A DNA stretch of 15,323 bases from Clostridiales bacterium (GTDB lineage Bacteria; Bacillota; Clostridia; Oscillospirales; Acutalibacteraceae): the NCBI GenBank assembly GCA_019416395.1, contig DXXH01000053.1, forward strand, positions 1-15,323. Reading direction: 5' to 3'. Within the stretch, counting starts at the first letter, position 1. The number at the start of each line of letters is the position of its first letter. The notes beneath the pieces were generated by a model, which did not search any database, was not told where the DNA came from, and saw only the letters and a program-made list of their open reading frames with translations. Shown in pieces: positions 6,269-14,259 of the stretch. The translations under genes and the position numbers were made by a program.

Positions 6269-8684
6269 GTGTCATATACCTTGAACAACGCCATTTTACG
6301 AATACAGGTTCTGGATTCCGCTCCGGAGCAAGATGTTTTTCATCAAAGCGCGGAACTGTTCTATGTGCTAGAGGGTTCTCTGGAAATCCGCATTGGGGAA
6401 CAAACATCCCGCCTGACAGAAGAAGACGTGTTTATCGTCAACGTGAATAAGAGCTACCGGGCTGCCGCATCGGACAACGTGCTGTTTGTGAAAATCACCC
6501 TTCCCCATCAGTTGATCAGCAATGCGGCTCAGGCCACGCATATCCAGTTTTGGTGCGACTCTTCCCGAGAAGAAAATACCCAGTATCAAGAACTGCGCCA
6601 CACTCTAAAGCTTCTTTTGGACCGGTATCTGGCCCAGCGGAACCCTCAGAAAGATTTTGGATATTTGGCGCTGTGCTACCGCCTGCTGGATATTGTGACC
6701 ACGGATTTCCGCTCCAACATTGTGGAGCCTGTCCATATGGATAAAGAAGAACGTTTCCGGGATAGAATGGACCAAATCAACAGCTATCTCCACGCCAATT
6801 ATAACCAGCCACTAAGCTCCAAAGAACTGGCGGAAAAGCTCTACCTTTCCCAGGGATATCTGTCCCGGTTTTTCCGCAAAAATTATGGCATGAGCTTTGC
6901 GGAATATTTGACGGATATCCGGCTGTATCATGCGGTGGACGATTTACTCTACACCAACATGCCCATCACCCGAATTGCCTTTGACAACGGCTTTGTCAAT
7001 GTGACCTCGTTCACCAAAGCTTTCCGGAAGCGCTACGGCGCTACCCCCTCTGCGATCCGGAAGCAGCGTCAGGAAAAAGAATTGCTGGCGAAGAGTACCG
7101 ACACAGACCAGGCTGTGGAAAAGCGGTTAGACCAGCTGCTCCGGGCAGACGATTCCTTGCGGGACGACCCACATTCTTCCAACCACGTGGAGCAAACCTG
7201 CAGGGGAACCGCCCAAACCCCTCTGGAAAACATTTGGTGTGATACCATCAATGTAGGGCCTGCTGCAGAACTGCTGAAATCGGGAGTACGGGAACATATT
7301 TTGCTTTTGACCGAAATGCTTCACTTACAGCATGTGCGTTTTTGGAATATTTTCTCCAAAGAGATGCTGATCGTGCCCGGGGAAGCCGGCACGTACAACT
7401 TTTCCAAATTGGATGCGGTCCTGGATTTCCTGCTGGAAAACGGCTTGAAACCCCATATGGAATTGGGAAACAAACCCAGACGCCTTTACCGGAACGCGCA
7501 AAACGCCATTTTGGAAGAGGAAACCGTGGAAACTTTCACGGAAACAAAAGAATGGGAAATCCTGTTCCAAAGCATGATGCGCCACCTGCGAGCCCGGTAT
7601 GGTTCCAGCCAGCTGAACACCTGGCGCTTGGAGCTTTGGTTTGATGAAAGGGCTTGGGGTAAGTCCGGGGCCAATGAGGACTATTTTCACAGGTTTAACT
7701 TGATTTACAACACTGCTAAATCCCATGCCCCAGCCATCGAGGTAGGCGGCTGTGGCCTTCGGATTGGTTTTTCCGATGAAGGGGACGTTACTCTGGAATT
7801 TCTCCGCCAATGGAACCGACAGCCTGTCCGGCCCGATTTTCTCTCCATGCTATACTACCCCTATGACCGGGGGGGAAGTAAACCAGGATTCTTATTCCCG
7901 CCGTTCCACGGATCAGGACGGCATTCTCCACAAAGTGAACGCCGCCCGCCGGCTGATGAAGGAAGCCGGCATGGACCAAGCGAAGCTTTATGTCACCGAA
8001 TGGAATCTGACCATCTCCGATCGCAATTACATCAACGACACCTGCTACAAAGCTGCCTATCTGGTCAAAAACGGATTGGATCTGTGCGGGAAAGCGGATT
8101 TGGTCTGCTATTTTTTCGCCAGCGACCTGGTATCCGAGTATCTGGATTCCCGGGGCCCCTTGCACGGCGGTTCCGGGCTGATCTCCAAGAACGGGATCAT
8201 GAAACCGGCCGCTTTCGCCTATCTGTTCCTCAGCTGGCTTTACGGAAACCGCATTGCCAGTGGGAAAAATTTCATCGTCACCACCGACGGCCAAGGTTCC
8301 TACGGCATTCTCTGCCACAATGTGAAAACTCCCAATTCCCGCTATTATCTCACCCGGGAAAACGAGGTACGAAAGGAACAAATCCAGAAATACTTTGACG
8401 ATCTGGGGGACTTGGAACTCTCCCTGAGTTTGGCGGACGTAGAAAACGGCAGTTACCAGATCAAATCCTATCAGGTGGGGGACAAAACCGGGAATCTCCT
8501 GTATTTCTGGAGAGAACTGGGATTTGAGCCGGAGCTTTCCCGGCACGACGTGCGCTATCTGCGCCATATCTGCGAGCCAAAACTCACCATACACACCGGT
8601 GAGGCACAGAATCATTCCCTGCCGGTTAAAGTCTGCCTGAAAGCCAATGAGATCCGCTTTTTGAGAATCCGCAAAACCGGCTGA
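6269..8684 (+). CDS. AraC-family transcriptional regulator fused to a GH39-like domain (frameshifted)
   Basis: Domains in order: N-terminal cupin-like sensor (residues about 20-80, FYVLEGSLEIRIG), a helical linker, a complete AraC double helix-turn-helix (about 167-265, ending in FRKRYGATPSAIRKQ), then a GH39-type (beta/alpha)8 domain from about 320 on (KLDAVLDFLLENGLKPHMELG). The first frame loses homology after YYPYDRG at a run of seven G (7869-7875), and the GH39 domain continues in the +1 frame to 8684. With six G the gene would encode 804 residues. As given, the first frame runs on without meaning to 8398. The gene lies between the oxidoreductase and deglycosidase genes and is their likely regulator. 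Start GTG 6269 has a poor ribosome site; TTG 6281, with GGGAAG upstream, is an alternative. Sequencing error, real disruption and phase variation cannot be separated here. Confidence 0.85.
7875..8684 (+). CDS. C-terminal part of the GH39-like domain in the shifted frame
   Basis: After the G run this frame carries the rest of the GH39-like domain: an EVNQDSYSRRSTDQ segment, then VTEWNLT, whose Glu (codon 7998-8000) fits the GH39 nucleophile position, then a C-terminal beta domain ending near RFLRIRKTG. The frame is open further upstream (an ATG at 7752), but that portion overlaps the meaningful first frame and has no ribosome site. It is best read as the second half of one broken gene, not a separate protein. 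Confidence 0.8.
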   Translation, partial: EVNQDSYSRRSTDQDGILHKVNAARRLMKEAGMDQAKLYVTEWNLTISDRNYINDTCYKAAYLVKNGLDLCGKADLVCYFFASDLVSEYLDSRGPLHGGSGLISKNGIMKPAAFAYLFLSWLYGNRIASGKNFIVTTDGQGSYGILCHNVKTPNSRYYLTRENEVRKEQIQKYFDDLGDLELSLSLADVENGSYQIKSYQVGDKTGNLLYFWRELGFEPELSRHDVRYLRHICEPKLTIHTGEAQNHSLPVKVCLKANEIRFLRIRKTG

Positions 8685-8700
8685 CTTCCTCAAAATCAAA

Positions 8701-8744
8701 AAAGGCCTTCCCAAAATCCAACTTGGGAAAGCCTTTTTCTTTTT
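8701..8744. terminator. Bidirectional Rho-independent terminator
   Basis: AAAGGC and TTCCCAA (8701-8714) pair with TTGGGAA and GCCTTT (8723-8736), with one C/A mismatch and an 8-base loop. TTTTTCTTTTT follows on the + strand and TTTTTTGATTTT on the minus strand. It serves both the AraC-GH39 gene (stop 8684, +) and the deglycosidase operon (stop 8786, -). Confidence 0.9.
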
Positions 8745-8785
8745 CCATTTAAAATTCAAACGCTATAGATTTGTTTTGCTGGCCC

Positions 8786-9769
8786 TTACTGGCCCAGAAT
8801 GCGCCGCTCCATGGCCATTTGACGCTTTGTAAACTCTGTGCCGCCACAGTACAATTCATCTTCATATTCGCAGATCAGATAGCCGTCGTACCCATTTTCC
8901 TTCAGCATGGGAAGAATCTCCTCATAAGGAATGCTGGGCTCTACGTAGTCTTCACTGAGGTAGTGGAATTTACCATGCATTTCAAAGCTGTAGGGAAGAA
9001 TCTCCCGCAGTTCTTCCAGCATTTTTGGCAGAGTCTCACGGGGTCTAAATTGAACAAAGCCGTACATTCCAGCCACTACCCCCAGGATTGCCGGATGGGC
9101 CCCTGCTTCCATCAGACGTGCCTGGGCTTCCTCTTGGGGAACGCCGCTGGCCCGCATTTCCGCCGCCATTTGCAGGTGTTCTTCCTTCACGCCAGCTTGC
9201 AAAGCTTTGATCCACTGGGGTTTATTGGGGGCTACGGATAAGAATCCGAAATCCGGAACAAATCCCAAATAGGGGGACTTTGTTCGCTGGATCACCTCTA
9301 AATACTGCTGGATTGCGGGAGAGGACGGTGTTTCGGGATTGTGGATCTCGATCCCTACCTTCACGTCAAACAGCTCTGCGTAAGGGGCCAGGCGCTCAAA
9401 GGCGGCAGGCGACAGCATATACTGGCTGCGCATCACTTTGCACCCCAGCTTGTTGGCAGCTTTCAAATCCAAAATCGTGTCTGCCAGCATTTCCTCATCG
9501 GTCAAGTTTCGGTCGGGCCGCATGCCCTTATCGTTGTTTGCTGCATAGCATACCGGGCCAATACCGTACTTGGTCTTCAGATCCTGAACCAACCCCAGAA
9601 ATTCGTCGCTGACATTGGGATACGAGGGAAGCATCTGGGTCCCCACCAGTTCGTATCCCTCCGCTCCCGCCAAGGCCGCCTGGCGGACGCATTCTTCAAA
9701 ATCATATTGGAATCTGGCATATTCCGTCCCGTAACAAAACAGGGTGATTCCCAGTTTAATATTGCTCAT
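8786..9769 (-). CDS. C-glycoside deglycosidase alpha subunit (TIM-barrel, sugar isomerase/epimerase family)
   Basis: A 327-residue xylose-isomerase-like TIM barrel encoded directly after a DUF6379 beta subunit, the gene order and pairing of known C-glycoside deglycosidases (DgpB-DgpC and relatives). These heteromeric, Mn-dependent enzymes cleave the C-C bond of 3-oxo-C-glycosides to release the aglycone. Candidate metal ligands: E141 (VGIEIHNPE), D173 (FVPDFGF), H265 (FEMHGKFHY) and E301 (LICEYED). H143, two residues after E141, is a candidate catalytic base. AGGAGG lies seven bases before the ATG and overlaps the end of the beta gene, so translation is coupled. Family membership is firm; the deglycosidase role rests on the partner gene. 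The substrate is unknown. Confidence 0.88.
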   Translation of the reverse strand: MSNIKLGITLFCYGTEYARFQYDFEECVRQAALAGAEGYELVGTQMLPSYPNVSDEFLGLVQDLKTKYGIGPVCYAANNDKGMRPDRNLTDEEMLADTILDLKAANKLGCKVMRSQYMLSPAAFERLAPYAELFDVKVGIEIHNPETPSSPAIQQYLEVIQRTKSPYLGFVPDFGFLSVAPNKPQWIKALQAGVKEEHLQMAAEMRASGVPQEEAQARLMEAGAHPAILGVVAGMYGFVQFRPRETLPKMLEELREILPYSFEMHGKFHYLSEDYVEPSIPYEEILPMLKENGYDGYLICEYEDELYCGGTEFTKRQMAMERRILGQ

Positions 9770-9781
9770 GTGTCTACCTCC

Positions 9782-10213
9782 TCACTCCACTGTAACCGTT
9801 ACCGTGTCGCCGCTGTCCAAGGGCATGAAGGTGTGATCCGGCCCAATCTGCATATAGGGCACCCGCAGCATCAGCTTCAATTGGATCTGATGCGTTCCCG
9901 GGGTCAGTCCACCCTTTTGAATCACCCGGATCGTGGCCGGCGTAACTTGGCTCCAAAATTCCGTCACAGCCCAGGATAGCTTGTAAACCGGCAGTTCCTT
10001 GCCATTCACCTCAAATGTAACCGCTTCCTGAGGGATCTTCTCCCCATCTACAAAAACTTCCAGCAAATCAATATCTGACAAATAGTGCCCCCGATAATAG
10101 GCCAGCTGGACGTCAAAGGAAAAACCATTTTTCTTCCCGTTGATGTACAGATCCTTTACCGAGGCTTTTTTGATAATTTCCTCGTTAAGCGCCATGCGCA
10201 TGGCAAATGCCAT
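9782..10213 (-). CDS. C-glycoside deglycosidase beta subunit (DUF6379 family)
   Basis: A 143-residue all-beta protein matching the small subunit of C-glycoside deglycosidases. Features I recognise: NGKKNGFSFDVQLAYYRGHYLSDID (split here as residues 25-49), EVFVDGEKIP (52-61), and GGLTPGTHQI (101-110) before the final strands. In characterised enzymes this subunit packs on the TIM-barrel subunit and helps form the active site. It is the first gene of a two-gene operon, 12 bases ahead of the alpha subunit. A GAGGGG ribosome site precedes ATG 10213; an in-frame ATG four codons later is possible. This gene is the strongest marker that the region concerns C-glycoside or 3-keto-glycoside breakdown and not general sugar isomerisation. 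Confidence 0.88.
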   Translation of the reverse strand: MAFAMRMALNEEIIKKASVKDLYINGKKNGFSFDVQLAYYRGHYLSDIDLLEVFVDGEKIPQEAVTFEVNGKELPVYKLSWAVTEFWSQVTPATIRVIQKGGLTPGTHQIQLKLMLRVPYMQIGPDHTFMPLDSGDTVTVTVE

Positions 10214-10265
10214 CTTCGTTCCCCCTCTTTTACAAAATCTTTTCCGCTGGACTCCCAGCGTTCTT

Positions 10266-10306
10266 ATTATACAGGCTCCACTCCAGTTTTACTTTTTCAA
10301 AACTGG
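10266..10306 (-). promoter_or_regulatory. Promoter and operator of the C-glycoside deglycosidase operon
   Basis: A perfect TATAAT (10266-10271, minus strand) lacks a -35 match. Twelve bases upstream lies a perfect 8-bp inverted repeat, CCAGTTTT (10283-10290) and AAAACTGG (10299-10306), with an 8-base spacer. It covers the -35 region, where an activator or a repressor would bind. A similar arrangement stands before the oxidoreductase gene. Confidence 0.55.
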
Positions 10307-10320
10307 CTCTCTTGCCCTAT

Positions 10321-10377
10321 AAAAAAGACCTTTTTCATTGCAGGAGTTTCTCCTTCCGATGGAAAGGTCATTTTTTT
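10321..10377. terminator. Strong bidirectional terminator-like hairpin
   Basis: GACCTTT (10327-10333) pairs with AAAGGTC (10363-10369), continued by CAT/ATG and AGGAG/CTCCT inner stems. T7 follows on the + strand (10371-10377) and T6 on the minus strand (10321-10326). It separates the deglycosidase promoter from the upstream minus-strand transcript. It directly follows a small minus-strand ORF (10379-10453). Confidence 0.75.
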
Positions 10378-10378
10378 A

Positions 10379-10453
10379 CTATTCGTTTTGTCCTTCCACG
10401 TGCTCCGCACACATGAACCTCTTTTGAAATCCCCTTTCTCCTATTTGCTTCAT
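10379..10453 (-). CDS. Possible small ORF (24 residues) ahead of a terminator
   Basis: ATG at 10453 is preceded by AAAGGGG about five bases upstream and the frame closes with TAG at 10379, right before the hairpin at 10321-10377. The product would be 24 residues, starting MKQIGERGFQ and ending HVEGQNE, with one Cys and no membrane segment. I recognise no family. It could be a small protein gene, a leader peptide upstream of the deglycosidase operon, or chance. No clear promoter is seen; the rest of 10214-10581 holds the elements listed separately. Confidence 0.25.
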   Translation of the reverse strand: MKQIGERGFQKRFMCAEHVEGQNE

Positions 10454-10509
10454 TTTACCCCTTTACCCATGCCAGGTTCGAAACTTCCCCTTTCCAAACT
10501 TCTACATAC

Positions 10510-10542
10510 AAAAAGAAGGCTCCCCTTGCTAGGGAAGCCTTC
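10510..10542 (-). terminator. Rho-independent terminator of the SLH protein gene
   Basis: GAAGGCT (10515-10521) and CCC (10523-10525) pair with GGG (10532-10534) and AGCCTTC (10536-10542), with one C/A mismatch and a 6-base loop. CTTTTTG follows on the minus strand. It lies 40 bases after the stop at 10582. Confidence 0.85.
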
Positions 10543-10581
10543 CGTGGAAAGATGCAACTTTTACTCTACTTAATTTCCGAA

Positions 10582-13500
10582 TTATTCGGCAATGTTCTTG
10601 TCGAAGTTCATCAAGATGCTGGCGGTCTGACCGCGAGTAGCGGTTCCGGCAGGTGCCAAATAGGAAACGCCGCCATCTTCGCTGCCGTTGATCAAACCTT
10701 CCGCGTTTGCCCAAGCCAATGCCTTTTCTGCCCAGGTGCTGACCGAACCCTCATCGGGGAACTTGGTCAGGTCCGCAGAAGCACTGGTGTTGTACTTCTT
10801 GTAAGTGGCATAGTTGTACATCATCTGAGCGAACTGCTCGCGGGAGACATTCACATCGGGGTCAAACTCGTTGTTGCCGACACCGGCCACAACGCCATTA
10901 GCAGAAGCCCAAGTGATGGCCTTCACGCCCCAGTGATTGGAAGTAACATCGGTAAAGGTGTTCTTTCCGGTCACAGCAGGCTGACCTTCCAGGTTGTACA
11001 GCACCTGCACAGCCTGGGCGCGGGTCAGAGTAGCGGTAGGCTCAAAGGTGTTGGAACCTGTACCGGCCATCAACCCATTCAGGTTGACATACTGCACCGC
11101 ATCATACCACCAATCGCTGGACTTCACGTCCTTGAAGGGATTATCCCACACAAAGGTAACGGTGACAGTCACCTTGCCTTCAGGCTGAGTGAAGGTGTAC
11201 TTGCCGCTGCCTGCGTTGGTAACGGACACGGTTTTACCCTTCTCATCCTTCACGGTCACTGTGCCCACTTTGTAGCCCTTGTCGGCAGTGGTGGTAATGG
11301 TAGCAGTCTCGCCCTTCTTGGCGTCGGTTACAGTGACCTTGCCGTTTGTAGTGGTGGCTACGGTGTTGTCATAGGTCTCGCCGGAGCTGGATCCGCCACC
11401 GGTGGAGCCACCGCCGGTAGTACCGCCTCCAGTAGACCCAACTTCTACCACAACCTTACCATCCGACAAGGTAACATTTTTGCCGTTTACAGTAAGATTT
11501 TCCCCGATCTTCTCTAACACCACTTTATTCCCAGGTTCGAGAGTAAAGGTTTTAGAATCCGATACAGTCACGTCAGTTTTCGTGGTAACATCTTCCAGCA
11601 AAGTGATGGTACCACTATTGGCAACATCATTTACAGCAGCCTGCAAGGTAGCGTATTGCGTATCTCCAATCGAAGCAACGGGGCCTTCGGTGGTAACTTC
11701 AAACACGCTAAAGCCATGGGGATTCGTGAAGGTTATGACATAGGGCTCAATACCCTTTGTATCACTTACTGTTGTGCCATAGGAATACCCTTTATGATTG
11801 ACATAAACCTTATCACTTGTGCTCTTAACAAACCCATCAGGCAGCTGAATGGTCATCTCAATAGGCTGCCACTGTGTGGACGCAAATGGCTGATTTTCTT
11901 GCATCACAACCGCATTTTTGGGAGTACCAGGTTCTGTGCCTTCTAATTCAATAGCATCAGCTGTCTTTGCGGTACTGGCAATCGTGCGATACATGGGGGT
12001 AATATTCAAAACCATGCTGCCCGCAACACCTTCAGCTGGTGCGGTATAGGTTTGGGCATAAATATTCAGGTAGGGTTCCACATAAACAGTAACTGTGTCA
12101 CTTTCTTCAACAGTAACGCTGGCTTCTTTCAAAGCAGCTGCAGCTTCATCTGCAACGTTTTTATCATTGGCCACGCTTGTAGCGGCTTGCACAGTGGCTG
12201 CGCTCAAATCCGCCGTCGTCTCTTTAACGGCAGTTAAAACATCTTCCTCCACACCTTCAGCACTGTCGACGGTTGTTTCACCTGCAGGTGCTACATTTAC
12301 CTCGGCAGGAAGGAATTCCGCCTTCACAGTGTAAGTTTGATCCAGCATAGTGAAAGAGCTACCAGAAGTGATTTCACCTTCCTCGGAAACCTTCACCTCT
12401 GTTGAGCCTTTACCGCCCGCGTCAGTGGTATACTCCAGGCTATAGGTAGTCTCGGACCCCGGAGCCACGCCATTCAAGGTAATGGTGTGGCCTTCCACAA
12501 TGGCAGCCATAGTGGAAGAAACTTCATCGCTCTCCTTTACGGTTACAGCATTGATGGTTGTCTCTTTCAATGCATCTGCCGCAAAGGTGATATGATAATA
12601 CTCACTGTCAGAAACCGGTGTACTATCGTTCTTCCAGGTCAGTTTCACCCAAAGCTCTGCGGATTTTGTCTCCTCACTCAGATTCGTGTAAAAAGCAATG
12701 CCGCCCTGTGTACCGTGAACGTTTTGTTCCCATGTTTCGTTTTCAGCTTCCTTTAGTCCGTCAAACGTTTCACTAAAAACATAGCTTACTTTGTTAGCGG
12801 TTATAGCTTCTTTAGGTGTAAAGGCCACACCAATACAGTAGCCAACGCCTTTTGGGCTATTATTATTTTGATGCTTAGTCAGGCTGTTCGCATGTACAGA
12901 AACCTGGGTGACATTTTGCGCTGCATCGTAGTCGCCCACTGTTGCTGTATAACCGGAAACAACCTGGGTATCAGACACCAATCCAGCGGTATCATGCAGA
13001 TTGCCAGTGTAAATGTCGGAAGAACTTACATGAGAGATGGTTCCCGTAATGGCGGGCTCGGTTTTGATCTCGTAGTCCTGGTTTCCAACCCTTATAAAGT
13101 TGCCGACCGCATAGGCATCTGTGCCATCTGCTATGTATTTTCCACCGGATTCATACATTGCCAGAGTCCGCTTTGCGCCAGCATCGGTAGTGAAATTAAG
13201 CGCAATCTTGCTCAACGCCTTGTCCGGATTGGCGGCCTTAATGGTAATAACATGCGTTTCATTATCAGGAGTCACTGTATAGTCAGACAACTTCTGACCG
13301 TCCAATGTCTGACTGACATTTCCCTCTTGCACGGTGACATTGCCCAGTTCCGTAGCTGTATATGTGAACTGATAGATCTGAGCCTCTTCACTATCTCCCC
13401 ACGAAATTTTCAGCCACCGGTTAATACTTTTCCCTGCAGGTACATCCGCGTAGAAAGCCAAGGCTTTTGCATTGGATTCACCATACTGTTGTGCCAGTGT

Positions 13501-14040
13501 GTAACTGTTCGGTGCCGCGCTAGCTGGAGCCTGATATACCTTGTTCCCATCGGCTTCAGAAACAGTTTCACTATAGTAAAGGGCGCCGTCCAATGTTTGA
13601 GTCGCAAACTGATACTCTCCACTGGACACAGCTTCTTTAGAATCGCCCCAGGTAAAACTGGCAGTCTCTGCACCTGCTGTGGGCACTAAAGCCACTCCCA
13701 GCCAATAACCACTGGTATCCCTAGCCATATCACCATAATTGCTGATTGTGATATAGTGCTGGGGCAGCACTTTACTTGCAGAGATGTTTACATGAGTAAC
13801 TCCTTCTTCCGGACTGTCTTCGTCCAGAGAGACTTTGTACTCAGTTGCCAGCGCGTTATTCGGGACAGAACTATTACAATCCTGCAACCAGGCAGAATAC
13901 AAGCTAACATCCTCTGGCGCACTACCATCTGCCATGAGAGTCCCGCCAGTATACGACGTCTCATCTGCGCTTGCCATCACCGGCATCATACCGATGACCA
14001 TCATCCCCGCCAGCAGCAGGGATAAAAGCTTTTTCTTCAT
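10582..14040 (-). CDS. Secreted surface protein with three C-terminal SLH domains
   Basis: A 1152-residue exported protein. A signal peptide (MKKK, hydrophobic core, ASA cleavage near residue 25) leads into two related beta-rich units, about 65-330 and 365-590; both contain a (Y)xxGVAxxP strand, an AFY...W.K..W strand pair and a later TTDAG element. An Ala-rich segment (about 600-690), a TLQAAV...GTITLLEDV beta-helix-like part, a Gly/Ser linker (about 868-887) and a Lys/Thr-rich beta repeat follow. Three SLH domains lie at about 969-1018, 1029-1080 and 1094-1146, with TRAQ, SREQ and TRGQ motifs that anchor to cell-wall polymer. AAAGGAGG precedes ATG 14040; an in-frame upstream ATG (14094) also has a ribosome site but would bury the signal peptide. 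The outer function is not recognisable. Confidence 0.9.
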   Translation of the reverse strand: MKKKLLSLLLAGMMVIGMMPVMASADETSYTGGTLMADGSAPEDVSLYSAWLQDCNSSVPNNALATEYKVSLDEDSPEEGVTHVNISASKVLPQHYITISNYGDMARDTSGYWLGVALVPTAGAETASFTWGDSKEAVSSGEYQFATQTLDGALYYSETVSEADGNKVYQAPASAAPNSYTLAQQYGESNAKALAFYADVPAGKSINRWLKISWGDSEEAQIYQFTYTATELGNVTVQEGNVSQTLDGQKLSDYTVTPDNETHVITIKAANPDKALSKIALNFTTDAGAKRTLAMYESGGKYIADGTDAYAVGNFIRVGNQDYEIKTEPAITGTISHVSSSDIYTGNLHDTAGLVSDTQVVSGYTATVGDYDAAQNVTQVSVHANSLTKHQNNNSPKGVGYCIGVAFTPKEAITANKVSYVFSETFDGLKEAENETWEQNVHGTQGGIAFYTNLSEETKSAELWVKLTWKNDSTPVSDSEYYHITFAADALKETTINAVTVKESDEVSSTMAAIVEGHTITLNGVAPGSETTYSLEYTTDAGGKGSTEVKVSEEGEITSGSSFTMLDQTYTVKAEFLPAEVNVAPAGETTVDSAEGVEEDVLTAVKETTADLSAATVQAATSVANDKNVADEAAAALKEASVTVEESDTVTVYVEPYLNIYAQTYTAPAEGVAGSMVLNITPMYRTIASTAKTADAIELEGTEPGTPKNAVVMQENQPFASTQWQPIEMTIQLPDGFVKSTSDKVYVNHKGYSYGTTVSDTKGIEPYVITFTNPHGFSVFEVTTEGPVASIGDTQYATLQAAVNDVANSGTITLLEDVTTKTDVTVSDSKTFTLEPGNKVVLEKIGENLTVNGKNVTLSDGKVVVEVGSTGGGTTGGGSTGGGSSSGETYDNTVATTTNGKVTVTDAKKGETATITTTADKGYKVGTVTVKDEKGKTVSVTNAGSGKYTFTQPEGKVTVTVTFVWDNPFKDVKSSDWWYDAVQYVNLNGLMAGTGSNTFEPTATLTRAQAVQVLYNLEGQPAVTGKNTFTDVTSNHWGVKAITWASANGVVAGVGNNEFDPDVNVSREQFAQMMYNYATYKKYNTSASADLTKFPDEGSVSTWAEKALAWANAEGLINGSEDGGVSYLAPAGTATRGQTASILMNFDKNIAE

Positions 14041-14194
14041 AAAATTTCCTCCTTTAAAATATGTGTGAACGGGCAAATATGGGTATGACATCATCTCCTT
14101 TCAGTAATAATGTGTACATTTTTGCAACAATGTAGATTCTGTGCATATACAGCTAAGCACCCTTGATTTTTGCGGGATTTTGTGCTACTCTTTT

Positions 14195-14223
14195 ATTAGA
14201 ATTTGCAAGAAAAGAATTTGCAA
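14195..14223 (-). promoter_or_regulatory. Possible promoter of the SLH protein gene
   Basis: Minus-strand TTGCAA (14218-14223), 17-base spacer, TCTAAT (14195-14200). Both hexamers lie within the direct repeats described at 14198-14248. It would give a leader of about 150 bases containing a further inverted repeat, TACATT (14115-14120) with AATGTA (14129-14134). Confidence 0.4.
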
Positions 14224-14248
14224 AAAAGTACAATTTTTTGTAAATTCT
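14198..14248. repeat. Direct and inverted repeat cluster beside the serine recombinase gene
   Basis: AGAATTTGCAA occurs twice, at 14198-14208 and 14213-14223 (15-base period). The second copy extends to AGAATTTGCAAAAAA (14213-14227) and forms a 15-bp inverted repeat, one G/T pair, with TTTTTTGTAAATTCT (14234-14248) across six bases. It begins 12 bases after the recombinase stop. It could be a recombinase binding or crossover site, a regulator site at the SLH promoter, or a weak A/T-rich terminator. Confidence 0.6.
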
Positions 14249-14259
14249 ATATTCTTGTA

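Noticed and set aside
7788..8759. A long minus-strand frame (323 codons) opposite the GH39 part of the regulator
   Set aside because: Its protein has no recognisable motif, and it lies opposite a frame with clear GH39 and AraC homology; it is a mirror of codon bias.
10552..11517. A 321-codon + strand frame opposite the SLH domains
   Set aside because: Its His- and Gly-rich composition is typical of an antisense shadow, and the minus strand encodes three clear SLH domains.
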